DNA of 64,000 bases from Micrococcales bacterium (GTDB lineage: Bacteria; Actinomycetota; Actinomycetes; S36-B12; UBA10799): contig JADJCR010000003.1 of the NCBI GenBank assembly GCA_016703125.1, positions 124,001-188,000 on the forward strand. The letters run 5' to 3'. The position numbers and the translations under genes are program-made. The notes under the pieces were generated by a model. The model did not search any database. It saw only the letters and a list, made by a program, of their open reading frames with translations, and had not been told where the DNA came from. Of this stretch, positions 24,910-33,381 are shown in pieces; position 1 is the first letter of the stretch; each line of letters begins with the position of its first letter.

Positions 24910-25617
24910 GTGCCGCATCGCCTGAACCCCGCGGCGAAGGTGGTGGCGATCACGGTATTCGTGTTCGTCGTCGTCCTCACGCCGCGGGAATGGTTCGCGG
25001 TCTTCGCGGGGTACGCCGCATTGCTGCTGTCGGTGCTGGTGGGGGTGGGTGTGCGGCCGGGGCGCATCGCGCGCAGTCTCACCCTCGAGATCCCCTTCGT
25101 CGCCTTCGCTCTGCTGTTGCCTTTCGTAGGGCCGGATCCGGCCGGATTCGCGGGCCTCTCGGTCCCGGGCATGTGGGCGGCATGGAACATCCTGGTCAAG
25201 GCCTCGCTGGGAGTGCTGGCGGCGACGCTGCTGGCGGCGACCACGTTGCCGGTGGACATGGTCGCCGGTTTGCAGGCGTTGCGGCTGCCCGCGCCCATCG
25301 TGGCGATCTTCACCTTCTTCATCCGGTACGTCGACGTGGTCGCCGACCAATGGCGTCGCATGCGCGTGGCACAGCAGGCGCGCGGCTTCAACGCCTCCTC
25401 GCCGCGGTCGTGGCCGGCCCTGGCCAGGACGCTCGGTGCGCTGTTCGTGCGGTCCTTCGAGCGCGGGGAGCGGGTCCACCTCGCGCTGGTGAGCCGGGGC
25501 TATGACGGGAAATTGCCACCGGCGCCGGCGGGTCTGCCGCGATCATGGGCCATCGCGAGCCTGTTGCCCGGCACCGCGGCGGCAATCCTGCTGATCGGGG
25601 TGATCGCAGCGTGGTGA
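24910..25617 (+). CDS. cbiQ: CbiQ ECF transporter transmembrane component
   Basis: A 235-residue membrane coupling protein (T component). The coupling-helix motif RRMRVAQQARGF lies in VVADQWRRMRVAQQARGFN, with the second ERGERVHLALVSRGYDG nearby. The first usable start is GTG 24910 (PHRLNPAAKVVAI). The frame is open upstream and encodes GLLDRGYVDAASV, matching the usual CbiQ N-terminus. The true start may therefore be CTG 24862, which overlaps the cbiN stop (CTGA), or a GTG misread there. Its stop overlaps the cbiO GTG. Confidence 0.85.
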   Translation: MPHRLNPAAKVVAITVFVFVVVLTPREWFAVFAGYAALLLSVLVGVGVRPGRIARSLTLEIPFVAFALLLPFVGPDPAGFAGLSVPGMWAAWNILVKASLGVLAATLLAATTLPVDMVAGLQALRLPAPIVAIFTFFIRYVDVVADQWRRMRVAQQARGFNASSPRSWPALARTLGALFVRSFERGERVHLALVSRGYDGKLPPAPAGLPRSWAIASLLPGTAAAILLIGVIAAW

Positions 25618-26342
25618 TCGAACTGGACGCGGTGGACTACACGTACCCCGATGGAACGCCTGCGCTGCGGCAGGTGTCGCTCGCGGTGGAGTCCGGGGAG
25701 CGCGTCGCCCTGCTCGGCCCGAACGGTGCCGGAAAGACCACCTTGGCGCTACACCTCAACGGGGTGCTGACCCCGCAAGCCGGCGAGGTGCGCGTCGCCG
25801 GTCGGCCCGTGGGCCCTGACACGGTGCGGGAGACGCGCAGGATCGTGGGTCTGGTCTTCCAGGACCCCGACGACCAGCTGTTCATGCCGACCGTGCGCCA
25901 GGACGTGGCGTTCGGGCCGCAGAACTTCGGCCTCGACGACCTGGATGGCCGGGTGGCGCGGGCACTGTCCGCTGTCGGTATGCAGGATGCCCGTGACCGG
26001 GCCCCGCACCATCTGTCGTTCGGCCAGCGGCGTCGGGTGGCGATCGCGACAGTGCTGAGCATGGATCCGCAGATCCTGGTCCTCGACGAGCCGAGTTCGA
26101 ACCTGGACCCGGCCAGCAGGCGGGAATTGGCCGACGTCCTGACCTCATTGGACGTGACCATGCTCATGGTGACCCACGACCTGCTGTTCGCCCTGCAACT
26201 ATGCCCGCGCAGTGTGGTGCTGGCCGAGGGCCGGGTGCAGTACGACGGTCCCACCCGGGAGTTGCTGGCGGACCCGGATCTGCTGACCCGCTTCCGGTTG
26301 GAGTTGCCGTACGGCGTCGTTCTCGACCCTGCGGATGGATAG
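25614..26342 (+). CDS. cbiO: CbiO ECF transporter ATPase
   Basis: A 242-residue ABC ATPase that powers metal uptake. Walker A GPNGAGKTT, Q-loop FQDPDDQLFMPTV, signature LSFGQRRRVAIA, Walker B ILVLDEPSSNLD and switch THD are all intact. The DPDDQLF sequence after the Q-loop is typical of ECF ATPases. GTG 25614 overlaps the cbiQ stop. It is a homodimer in single-ATPase ECF systems. Confidence 0.93.
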   Translation: MIELDAVDYTYPDGTPALRQVSLAVESGERVALLGPNGAGKTTLALHLNGVLTPQAGEVRVAGRPVGPDTVRETRRIVGLVFQDPDDQLFMPTVRQDVAFGPQNFGLDDLDGRVARALSAVGMQDARDRAPHHLSFGQRRRVAIATVLSMDPQILVLDEPSSNLDPASRRELADVLTSLDVTMLMVTHDLLFALQLCPRSVVLAEGRVQYDGPTRELLADPDLLTRFRLELPYGVVLDPADG

Positions 26343-26345
26343 AGT
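26340..26345 (+). promoter_or_regulatory. -10 box TAGAGT for the DUF3618 gene
   Basis: TAGAGT overlaps the cbiO stop codon and ends 6 nt before ATG 26352, giving the DUF3618-groES pair its own leaderless start. Confidence 0.5.
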
Positions 26346-26351
26346 GGGGGC

Positions 26352-26690
26352 ATGTCTGATGCGTCCGATGCTGTGGTGCCCGTTGCGCCCACCGGAGTCG
26401 AGAAGAAGCCGTCGCCGGAGGTCGTGAAGGGGCAGCCGCAGCCGGTTCAGCGCTCGATCGCGGAGATCGAGTCGGACATGGAGGCCACCCGCGCCCGGCT
26501 CGCAGCCACGCTGGGCGAGTTGAAGGTGGCCGCGCAACCCAAGACGATCCTCAACCGCCAGGCCGAGAAGGTGAAGGGCTTCTACGTCGATGAGTACGGT
26601 GCCGTGCGCATCGACCACGTCGCCATCACCGTCGGCGTGGTCGTCGGCGTCATCGTCCTGCGACGCACGTGGAGGCGGGTCACCAGCTGA
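26352..26690 (+). CDS. DUF3618 family membrane-associated protein
   Basis: A 112-residue protein with the family core RSIAEIESDMEATRARLAATLGELK and one C-terminal hydrophobic segment (DHVAITVGVVVGVIVLRRTW). The N-terminal about 35 residues are Pro/Val-rich. The function is unknown. The stop overlaps the ATG of the GroES-like gene (TGATG). This pairing next to bcp is seen in other actinobacteria. Confidence 0.83.
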   Translation: MSDASDAVVPVAPTGVEKKPSPEVVKGQPQPVQRSIAEIESDMEATRARLAATLGELKVAAQPKTILNRQAEKVKGFYVDEYGAVRIDHVAITVGVVVGVIVLRRTWRRVTS

Positions 26691-26996
26691 TGGTCCCGAT
26701 CAAGCTCCTGCACGATCGGGTGCTGGTGTCCGAAGAGGCCGAGGGGGAGCGGCAGTCCAGCGGTGGCATCCTGATCCCCGCCACCGCGTCGGTGGGCAAG
26801 CGGCTCTACTGGGCGAAGGTGGTCGCGACCGGTCCGAACGTCCGGCACATGACCCCGGTGACCGGGTCCTCTTCGAGCCGGAGGACCGCGCGGTGGTCGG
26901 TTGCAGGGCAGCAGTTACGTGATGCTGCGCGAACGCGACGTGCATGCGGTAGCAGCGGAGCACGTCGATGTCGAGGAGACCGGGCTCTATCTGTAG
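26690..26996 (+). pseudogene. Divergent GroES-like co-chaperonin gene with two frameshifts
   Basis: The start VPIKLLHDRVLVSEEAEGER is GroES-like, and SSGGILIPATA follows. After VRHMTP one base is missing (near 26860); the sense frame then reads GDRVLFEPEDRAVVG. A second base is missing near 26904, after which GSSYVMLRERDVHAVAAEH and VEETGLYL run to TAG 26994-26996. With both restored the product is a full ~103-residue co-chaperonin. It is the paralog linked to DUF3618, not the groESL copy. Conservation on both sides of each break suggests sequencing error rather than decay. Confidence 0.75.
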
Positions 26997-27127
26997 GCGT
27001 CCACGGCGTCGCTGAGAGATCGTGCGCGTCACGTCCGGCCCTTGCGCCCACCACCGCTGGCCGGCCTGTGTCTGAGGCCCCCGGGGCGGGAGTGCACGGG
27101 CGGACCGCTGCTATGCTCGGGGACGTT

Positions 27128-27200
27128 GCGCCGCTAGCTCAATTGGCAGAGCAGCTGGCTCTTAACCAGCGGGTTCGGGGTTCGAGTCCCTGGCGGCGCA
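27128..27200 (+). tRNA. tRNA-Lys (anticodon CTT)
   Basis: A 73-nt tRNA. Acceptor GCGCCGC (27128-27134) pairs with GCGGCGC (27193-27199), the D arm has AATTGG, the anticodon stem GCTGG/CCAGC encloses CTCTTAA, and the T loop is TTCGAGT. CTT at 27161-27163 reads AAG. CCA is not encoded. No second copy of its 3' end was noticed downstream, so there is no sign of an integrated element. Confidence 0.95.
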
Positions 27201-27266
27201 CTTCTCGTGTTGGGCCCGACTCCGGGTCCTGAGGAAGGTGGCCTACGGCCCCTCCTGGTGCCTGAT

Positions 27267-28862
27267 TCATGTCGCTGACGCGGCGGAATCGTGCGGGAAC
27301 CGTCTTCGGGACCAAAGGAATACCACCAAGCAGACGCCGGTGAACGCGGCTCCGCTGACTCCGTGTGCGCGCAGGCCGTCGACCATGGCGTCGCGCTGCG
27401 CGTCCGCGATCTGTTCCACCTGCTCGACCGGTACCGCGTAGTTGGCCGCGACGTTCTCGGATGTCACGCCCTCACGGATGCTCTCAGCGATCTGGACAGA
27501 CTGCGGCGACGTCAGGCCCTCGCTCTCCAGCGTGCTCGACAGAGAGGCGGAGAAGGTGTTGAACACGATCGTGGACATCACGATCACCCCGACGGCACCG
27601 CCGATGTTGCCAGCGGCACTGCGGAAGGCGGACGCACTGCCGTCCTCGCCCGGGGGAGCCAGGTCCATCACGGCGTTGGTCAGTGGGATGCCTGCCCCGA
27701 CGGAGGCGACAGCGTAGAGCCCGGTCACCAGGACCAGGACCCACATCGGCGATCCAGGACTGATCAGAGCGCTGAGGAGCAGGCTCACCGCCAGCCCCAG
27801 GAGCATGACGGAACCGGCGACAGTGATGCCGCGCTCCCGAAGAAGCCATCGGGTGATCACCGCTCCGACGATGGCTGCCGCCTGAGCGGGCAGCAGCGCG
27901 ACCGCGGTCTGCAGGGCGTTGAGGCCGTAGATGTACTGGAGTCCGACGGTCATGTAGAACCACAGGTTCGCGAACGACATGAGGATGACAATGATCAGCA
28001 GGAGGAACATTCCGCCCTGTTCCAGCGCCGCCAGCGACAGGGACGGGGATTCTGTGCGGCGCAGAGCCCAGGCCAACGCGGCGAACGCGATCACTGTCAT
28101 GCCCAACCGGACGAGGGCGCCGGCCGAGAGCAAACCGTCCCGGTTCGCCGCGCTCAAGAACTGGACGGCCGCCATCAACAACACACCAGCCAATGCCGGG
28201 GTGAGCAACTCGCGCGAGTCGCCCGAGTCCTCCGTCCGAGGCAGGTACTTGCGCGACGCCATGAGTATGACCAGCCCGCTCAGAGCCCAGACCGCCGCCA
28301 CGAGCCGCCAGCTGCTGTGGTCGAGGAGTAGTCCTGTCAACAGCGGCATGGCGAGGTAGACGATGGGACCGACCATCGCGTAGGTGGAGAACGCAGAAGC
28401 GCGCGCCTGCTTGTCCGACACCGTCGAACTGAGCAGGGCGAGCGCGACCACGATGAACCCCGAGGCGCCGATGCTTTCGAGCACGAGGCCCGCCACGGCG
28501 ACAGCCATGACGGGCGCCACCGCGACCACGGCGTTTCCAACGGTGAAAAGGATCCCGCACCTGGTGATGAAGCGACGCTCTCCCCAGCGGTGACCGAGGA
28601 TGCCGGCGAGGAAGATGACGAGGAGTCCGGCGATGCTGGGGAGCTGCCGCAACAGCGAGCCCTGCTCCTCACTTGCCCCGAGGCCCTCCAGCATGGGGAC
28701 GACCATGTAGTTGTAACTGGCCGGGACTGTGGTGGCCGCGCCCACCACGATGCAGACCCCCGCGAGTACACGACGCTGGTCACCGGTGAGCAGGTCGCGT
28801 CGCGACGCGGAGGTGCGTCCCGAGTGGCGGAGGTTGCGATGGCGCGTTCGCACGACGCACAT
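27267..28862 (-). CDS. MFS transporter, DHA2/QacA-type 14-helix exporter
   Basis: A 531-residue membrane transporter. The motif A region is GILGHRWGERRFITR between helices 2 and 3; motif C-like GASGFIVVALALLSS and GAGIPLTNAVMDLAPPGEDG follow. The number of hydrophobic segments (about 14) fits the DHA2 drug exporter family. The C-terminal loop before the last helix is unusually acidic (residues about 440-500). ATG 28862 has GGGAAGG just upstream. Substrate is unknown; no regulator is adjacent. Confidence 0.85.
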   Translation of the reverse strand: MCVVRTRHRNLRHSGRTSASRRDLLTGDQRRVLAGVCIVVGAATTVPASYNYMVVPMLEGLGASEEQGSLLRQLPSIAGLLVIFLAGILGHRWGERRFITRCGILFTVGNAVVAVAPVMAVAVAGLVLESIGASGFIVVALALLSSTVSDKQARASAFSTYAMVGPIVYLAMPLLTGLLLDHSSWRLVAAVWALSGLVILMASRKYLPRTEDSGDSRELLTPALAGVLLMAAVQFLSAANRDGLLSAGALVRLGMTVIAFAALAWALRRTESPSLSLAALEQGGMFLLLIIVILMSFANLWFYMTVGLQYIYGLNALQTAVALLPAQAAAIVGAVITRWLLRERGITVAGSVMLLGLAVSLLLSALISPGSPMWVLVLVTGLYAVASVGAGIPLTNAVMDLAPPGEDGSASAFRSAAGNIGGAVGVIVMSTIVFNTFSASLSSTLESEGLTSPQSVQIAESIREGVTSENVAANYAVPVEQVEQIADAQRDAMVDGLRAHGVSGAAFTGVCLVVFLWSRRRFPHDSAASAT

Positions 28863-29027
28863 ACCCTTCCCTGCGACGCCTTGCGGGTCGATCCGCGGCC
28901 CGCAGCGGTTCGAGTGCCGACCCTCTCGCGAAGTTCAGTACTCCACCATTCTGACGCAGCAGGCGAGCGATGGTGTGGGGAACGGCTTATCAAGCCACGG
29001 TCCGGAAGGTGCGCCCGTCCATCCTGT

Positions 29028-29540
29028 CTACATGTAGAAGTACGGCGGCATCCATCCGAGATAGGCGTCGTCGGCGAACCCCCGGATGGGCAGGATCGCC
29101 ACCGCGGACGATGTCGTCGAGACCATGCGGCCGTCGCCGAGGGACACCGCGATGTGACCGTGACCTCCGCCGATGGCACTGGACCACACGACCACGGCCC
29201 CGCGCGGGGGTGTGCCCTCCGTGTGGTGCAGTTCGGGTGGGGACTGCGTCCACACCAGGTGCGCCGAGGGCGGGCCGCTAGCGCGACCGAAGGCCAGGTC
29301 CACGAACCGCAGGCAGAACCCGCTGTCGCGCACGGCGCCGACCTGGGACAGCGCCCAGCGCACAGCCAGCTCGGCGGAACGCGGGTTGCGGAACCCGGAC
29401 GGCAGCATCGCGTCGACGTCGGCAGCGTCACCTGGGGCGAGGGTCGATATCGCCGGACTGCTGACAGCCGATGCCCCCACCACGGCGGTGCCGGCAGTGG
29501 CGAGTGTGAAGACGGCGACGACGGCGGCAAGCAGTTTCAT
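29028..29540 (-). CDS. Small secreted CHAP/NlpC-P60-type peptidoglycan hydrolase
   Basis: A 170-residue exported protein. Signal peptide residues 1-24 (MKLLAAVVAVFTLATAGTAV), then a papain-like amidase core: C76 in SGFCLRFVDLAF, the histidine in GGHGHIAVSLGDGRMVS, and AVVVWSS. It lies divergent from the T4SS-like cassette, where such enzymes open the cell wall for the channel (as VirB1/TcpG do in known systems); the link here is inferred from position. The catalytic Cys sits in a short domain, so it may be CHAP rather than NlpC/P60. Confidence 0.72.
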   Translation of the reverse strand: MKLLAAVVAVFTLATAGTAVVGASAVSSPAISTLAPGDAADVDAMLPSGFRNPRSAELAVRWALSQVGAVRDSGFCLRFVDLAFGRASGPPSAHLVWTQSPPELHHTEGTPPRGAVVVWSSAIGGGHGHIAVSLGDGRMVSTTSSAVAILPIRGFADDAYLGWMPPYFYM

Positions 29541-29690
29541 CCGGGCATCTCCAGTGGTCGGGCATGCACCGACTCTGTCGGGCACGACCGGTGGTCTCGG
29601 CGCTTCTCCACATGTCCACAGGTCGTGATGCACGACAGCCGTGATGTCCCCGCCGCGTGGCACGGTGGCTGCAGTCGAGAGGGGAGAAAC

Positions 29691-29972
29691 GTGAGTCTCT
29701 GGGGCTTTCTGGACGTTGTTGCGGACCTGAGCAACCCGTCGCCTGCGGCGCCCTCGGAAGTGACGGCGCAGTGGGCGAAGATCATGGGACTGGCCAAGTG
29801 GGTCGCCTTCGCCGCCGGAGCCATCGGCTTGGTCGCCGCCGGGGTCATGATGAGCGTCGGGCGCCGGCACCGGTCGAGCGCTGCAGCCGACGGTGCCGCT
29901 GGCATCCCCTGGGTGATCGGTGGATTGTCCACGATCGCGTTGGCGGTACCCCTCGTGAACCTGTTCATGTGA
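29691..29972 (+). CDS. Small two-helix membrane protein of the T4SS-like cassette
   Basis: A 93-residue protein with hydrophobic segments at about 34-53 and 71-91 separated by the charged SVGRRHRSSAAADG. Size and topology recall VirB2/TrbC-type pilin or TcpD-like subunits, but there is no clear homology signal. GTG 29691 has AGGGGAGAAAC upstream. The stop overlaps the next ATG (TGATG), making it the first gene of a four-gene operon. Confidence 0.65.
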   Translation: MSLWGFLDVVADLSNPSPAAPSEVTAQWAKIMGLAKWVAFAAGAIGLVAAGVMMSVGRRHRSSAAADGAAGIPWVIGGLSTIALAVPLVNLFM

Positions 29973-30703
29973 TGGAGCAGGTCGCGCAATCCTTCGCGCA
30001 CACATACGCATCGCTGCTGGCCTGGGCGCTGACGTGGTGGGCGGACGGTGGGGGGTGGGGACTTCCCGAGGTCAGGGCGCAGGTAGGGGACCTGCGCCCC
30101 GTGACGCGGTGGGCGACGGCCGCCCTCCTGGCACTCGGGCTGGTGGCCGTCGGCTTGGTGATGGTCGTGCGCCGGCGAGGTGAGGACGTCGCGGCCGCGG
30201 TCGTCGGCGCGGGAAGGGCGCTGTTGGCTGTGTCTGCCGGGTGGCTGATCCTGGCCAGCGGCTGGTCGCTCGGCAACCACGTGGCCAGCTGGATCCTGGG
30301 GCGGTCCACAGGTGTCGGCGAATACCGCCGCGAGGTCGAGGAGGCGGTCTCCGCGGCCGACCCGGTGGTCGCGCTGACCCTGTCGATCGTGGGGATCGCC
30401 TGCTGCCTCGGCTTCATCAGCGCGGTTCTGGTGCGCTTGGTGGTGGCTGTCCTGATCGTCGTCGGCATGCCGGTGATCGCTGCCGGTTCGCTGTTCGGCG
30501 CACGGGCGCTGCGGACCGTGGCTGCCTGGGGGGTGGCGGTCATCGCGTTCGAACCCCTCAGTGCTGTGGTGTACCGGGTGGGTCATGCGCTCGCGCTCAA
30601 CGCCCGGGAACCGGTACTCGTGTTGCTGGTGGCAGCGGTGACCTCGTTCCTGGCCGCGAGCATGCTGCCGCTGACCGCGCGCCTCGTGGGACCTGGGCCA
30701 TGA
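29972..30703 (+). CDS. Polytopic membrane protein, VirB6/TrbL-like
   Basis: A 243-residue protein with about six hydrophobic segments (ALLALGLVAVGLVMVV, LLAVSAGWLILASGW, LSIVGIACCLGFISAVLVRL, VVAVLIVVGMPVIAAGSLFG, VAVIAFEPLSAVVYRVGHAL, VLVLLVAAVTSFLAASMLPL). Between the pilin-like and SCO6880-like genes this is the place of the VirB6/TrbL channel subunit. That family has low sequence conservation, so the call rests on topology and context. ATG 29972 and the stop overlap both neighbours. Confidence 0.62.
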   Translation: MEQVAQSFAHTYASLLAWALTWWADGGGWGLPEVRAQVGDLRPVTRWATAALLALGLVAVGLVMVVRRRGEDVAAAVVGAGRALLAVSAGWLILASGWSLGNHVASWILGRSTGVGEYRREVEEAVSAADPVVALTLSIVGIACCLGFISAVLVRLVVAVLIVVGMPVIAAGSLFGARALRTVAAWGVAVIAFEPLSAVVYRVGHALALNAREPVLVLLVAAVTSFLAASMLPLTARLVGPGP

Positions 30704-31987
30704 ACGCCGACGTACGCACGTACGGCGGGTGGCGGGAACGGCGCGGCTTCGGGGTGGCGGGGCTGTCGGGCACGCAGACGGGCTTGGCGCTCGCCGGGGT
30801 CGTGGTGTGCCTGGCGACGGCACTTGTGCGCCCGCAGGGCGTTGATGGTGATGGCAGTCCCGTTGTTGGCGCTGGTGGCGTTGGTGGCCATGCGCGTCCG
30901 TGGTGAGCCCGTGGCGGCCGTGCTTGGGCGGCACGGCCGCTTCCAGTGGGTCCGGCGACGAGGTGGACTGTCCTTCCGGGGCTCCGAGTCGGGTCGGCTG
31001 CCGGGAGTCCTGGCCGACGCCCACGTCATCGACGCCACCGACGGTGCGGGTCGCGGGGTGGGTATGTTCTGGTCGCCGGGCCGCAGGACCCTGACCGCGC
31101 TGGTGCCGCTTGAGCCGTGGTGGCCGGACCTCGTCGACACCGATGACATCGCGGGCTGGGTGTCCGGCTGGTCCGACTGGCTGGCGCACCTCGGCTACGC
31201 CCCACTGCTCGAGCACGTGGCAGTGACCATTCGCACCGCGCCGACCGGACAACCCGCTCGCACAGTGATGGGCATCACCGTCGGTCAAGCGGCCCGCTCC
31301 GCGCTGGATCAGGCCACGGCCGCGCTCTTCGACGCCCTGAGCGGTGCCCGTGGTCTCGGTGCCTGTGGCATGTCCGTGCTCGAGCCCTTGAACCCGGAGG
31401 AGATCATGACCTGGGTGCGCCAGGGCTACGACCAGGCCGCGGCGGGTGCCGCCGCAGTGGCCGCGGACATGCGCCCGACCGCGGTGGATGAGGGATGGGA
31501 GACCTACCGCCACGACGGCTGGCTCTCTGCGGCCTACGCGTGGCACGAGCCACCGGGCGGGGCCATCACCCCGGCCGGCCTGGCTCGGTTCCTGGGACCG
31601 GCGGAGTACCACAAGTCGGTCACCATGGTCTTCACGCCCGTGCCTGCGCACGAGGCAGCGCGGGAGGTGGATGGGCAGGCCCAGGCGGCGCTGTTCAGGC
31701 GCGAGTACCGCCGGCGGCTCGGCCGCGATGAGACGGCCCGGGATGCCGTCGACCTCCGGCGGGCGCGCCGCACTGCGGAGGAACAGGCGGCGGGTGCGGG
31801 CATCGTGGACGTGGGACTGTTCGCCGTGGCCACTACCCGGGATCCGGTGTCGCTCGCGTCGGCCGCGGCCGATCTCGAGAACCGTGCGGGAGAGGCCCGG
31901 CTGCGGCTGCGCCGCTGCTACGGCGAACAGGAACGGGCTTTCGCGTGCGCGCTCGGGGTCGGGTTCGTCCCGGGCAGGTGGTGGTGA
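30700..31987 (+). CDS. SCO6880-family T4SS-associated protein (one frameshift)
   Basis: About 429 residues when repaired. The N-terminus NADVRTYGGWRERRGFGVAG and the two helices after it are typical of the SCO6880 family found in actinobacterial conjugation loci. At 30837-30839 (GGG) one extra base shifts the frame; removing one G joins ALVRPQ to ALMVMAVPLLALVALVAMRV. The downstream part (from about 30836 in the other frame) runs to the TGA at 31985-31987: ADAHVIDATDGAGRGVGMFW, then a soluble domain with TATTEVTKI-like helices absent. The overlap ATGA links it to the ATPase. The family probably forms an inner-membrane scaffold. Confidence 0.68.
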
Positions 31988-33381
31988 TGCGCACCTTCAC
32001 GGCGAGCACCCTGACGGCGGCGTCGATGTTCCCGTTCGTGGTCGGATCCGGGGCTCCGCGTGACGGCGTGTGCGTCGGTCGTCATCTGGTCTGGGGTGAG
32101 CCTGTCCGCGTTGATCCCTTTGCGTGGCTGGCTGCCGGGCTGACTACGAACACCGGCATGTTCCAGCTCGGGCAGCCGGGCACCGGCAAGTCCGCCTTCG
32201 CCAAGCGCCAACTGCTGGGCCTCGTCGCGACCGGGGTACGACCAGTCGTCCTCGGCGACCCCAAGGGGGAGTACACACCCGTCGTGGAGCACCTGGGCGG
32301 GCAGGTGATCCGCGTGGGTCGCGGGCTCGACCGACTCAACCCGCTGGACCCGCAGACCTTGCGCGGGGCGCCCGCCGACGAGGTTCGCGGCCGGCGTCTG
32401 AGCCTGCTGATGGCCCTGTGCGCGCTGGTTCGGCGGGACCAAGGGCTCACCAATGGGGAGGAGGTGGTGCTGGCCGCCGCGCTGGACGAGGTCGCGGTAC
32501 GCACCGACGATCCGGTGGTGCCCGAGGTGCTGGCTGCGGTGCAGACCCCGGGTGAACGGGTGCTGGCCGCCGCCCAGGTGCGGTCACACGCCGACTACGA
32601 CACCGCCACCCAGCACCTGCGGTGGACGTTGGCGCTGCTGTGCGGGGGCACGTTGGCCGGGGTCTTCGACAGCCGCAGCACGCAAGCGTTCGATCCGGCG
32701 GCCCCAGCGATGGCCGTGGATCTGCGCGCTGTGCAGGACGAGACCCTGCTGGGCGCCGCAATGCTGTGCAGCTGGGCGTGGGGCCAGAACGCAGTGGCGT
32801 CGGCGCTGGCCCAGGATGCCGGATCCCGCTGGTTGCTGGTGCTGGATGAGCTCTGGCGGGCCCTGCGAGGCGCGCCGGGCCTTGTCGACCATGCCGACGC
32901 GCTCACCAGGCTCAACCGCTCGCGGGGCGTGGCCAGCCTGATGGTTACGCACTCGCTGCGGGACCTCGAGGCCCTGCCCGGAGCGCAGGACGTGGCCAAG
33001 GCGATGGGATTCGTGGAGCGCAGCGCGGTCGTGGTGCTGTCCGGCCTCCCGCGCCGGGAACTGGAGGTGGTCAGCCAGATCGTGCCGCTGTCGCGCCCGG
33101 AGATCGCACTGGTCTCCAGTTGGGCCTCCGCGCAGTCGTGGCGCGCTGGCGCCCGTCATCCCGGGCGCGGAAAGTACCTCATCAAGACCGGGCACCGCCC
33201 GGGGCTGCCGGTAGCGATGGAACTCAGTGCGGCCGAGGAGTCGCTGTACGACACGGATGTGCCGATGGCGTCACACCCGCACGGCCACGGACCGGCGCGG
33301 CAGGAAGCGGTAGCCGGCGGTGCGCTTGTACGGCAGCAGGCGCTTGCTCCCTTTGGCGCGTTGCACGACTTTGACCCGTAG
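31987..33381 (+). CDS. VirB4/TraG-type T4SS ATPase
   Basis: A 464-residue motor ATPase. Walker A is GQPGTGKS at 62-69, followed by GDPKGEYTPVVEHLGGQVIR, a mark of VirB4/TrwB-like proteins. Walker B is WLLVLDELWRAL near residue 280, and VTHSLRDLEAL and GFVERSAVVVLSGL follow. ATG 31987 overlaps the SCO6880-like stop. The conserved region ends near 33270; the last about 37 codons overlap the 3' end of the convergent phospholipase gene and look non-conserved. It energises the cassette. Confidence 0.8.
   Translation: MRTFTASTLTAASMFPFVVGSGAPRDGVCVGRHLVWGEPVRVDPFAWLAAGLTTNTGMFQLGQPGTGKSAFAKRQLLGLVATGVRPVVLGDPKGEYTPVVEHLGGQVIRVGRGLDRLNPLDPQTLRGAPADEVRGRRLSLLMALCALVRRDQGLTNGEEVVLAAALDEVAVRTDDPVVPEVLAAVQTPGERVLAAAQVRSHADYDTATQHLRWTLALLCGGTLAGVFDSRSTQAFDPAAPAMAVDLRAVQDETLLGAAMLCSWAWGQNAVASALAQDAGSRWLLVLDELWRALRGAPGLVDHADALTRLNRSRGVASLMVTHSLRDLEALPGAQDVAKAMGFVERSAVVVLSGLPRRELEVVSQIVPLSRPEIALVSSWASAQSWRAGARHPGRGKYLIKTGHRPGLPVAMELSAAEESLYDTDVPMASHPHGHGPARQEAVAGGALVRQQALAPFGALHDFDP

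Noticed and set aside
29583..29634. Short inverted repeats CACGACC/GGTCGTG and CGTGATGCACG in the hydrolase/T4SS divergent gap
   Set aside because: Arms of 4-7 bp with a 31-bp spacer are expected by chance in GC-rich DNA; no support from position.
27128..33381. tRNA-Lys as the attachment site of an integrated element carrying the T4SS-like genes
   Set aside because: I found no repeat of the tRNA 3' end downstream, no integrase and no relaxase. The idea remains possible only if the element is old and decayed.
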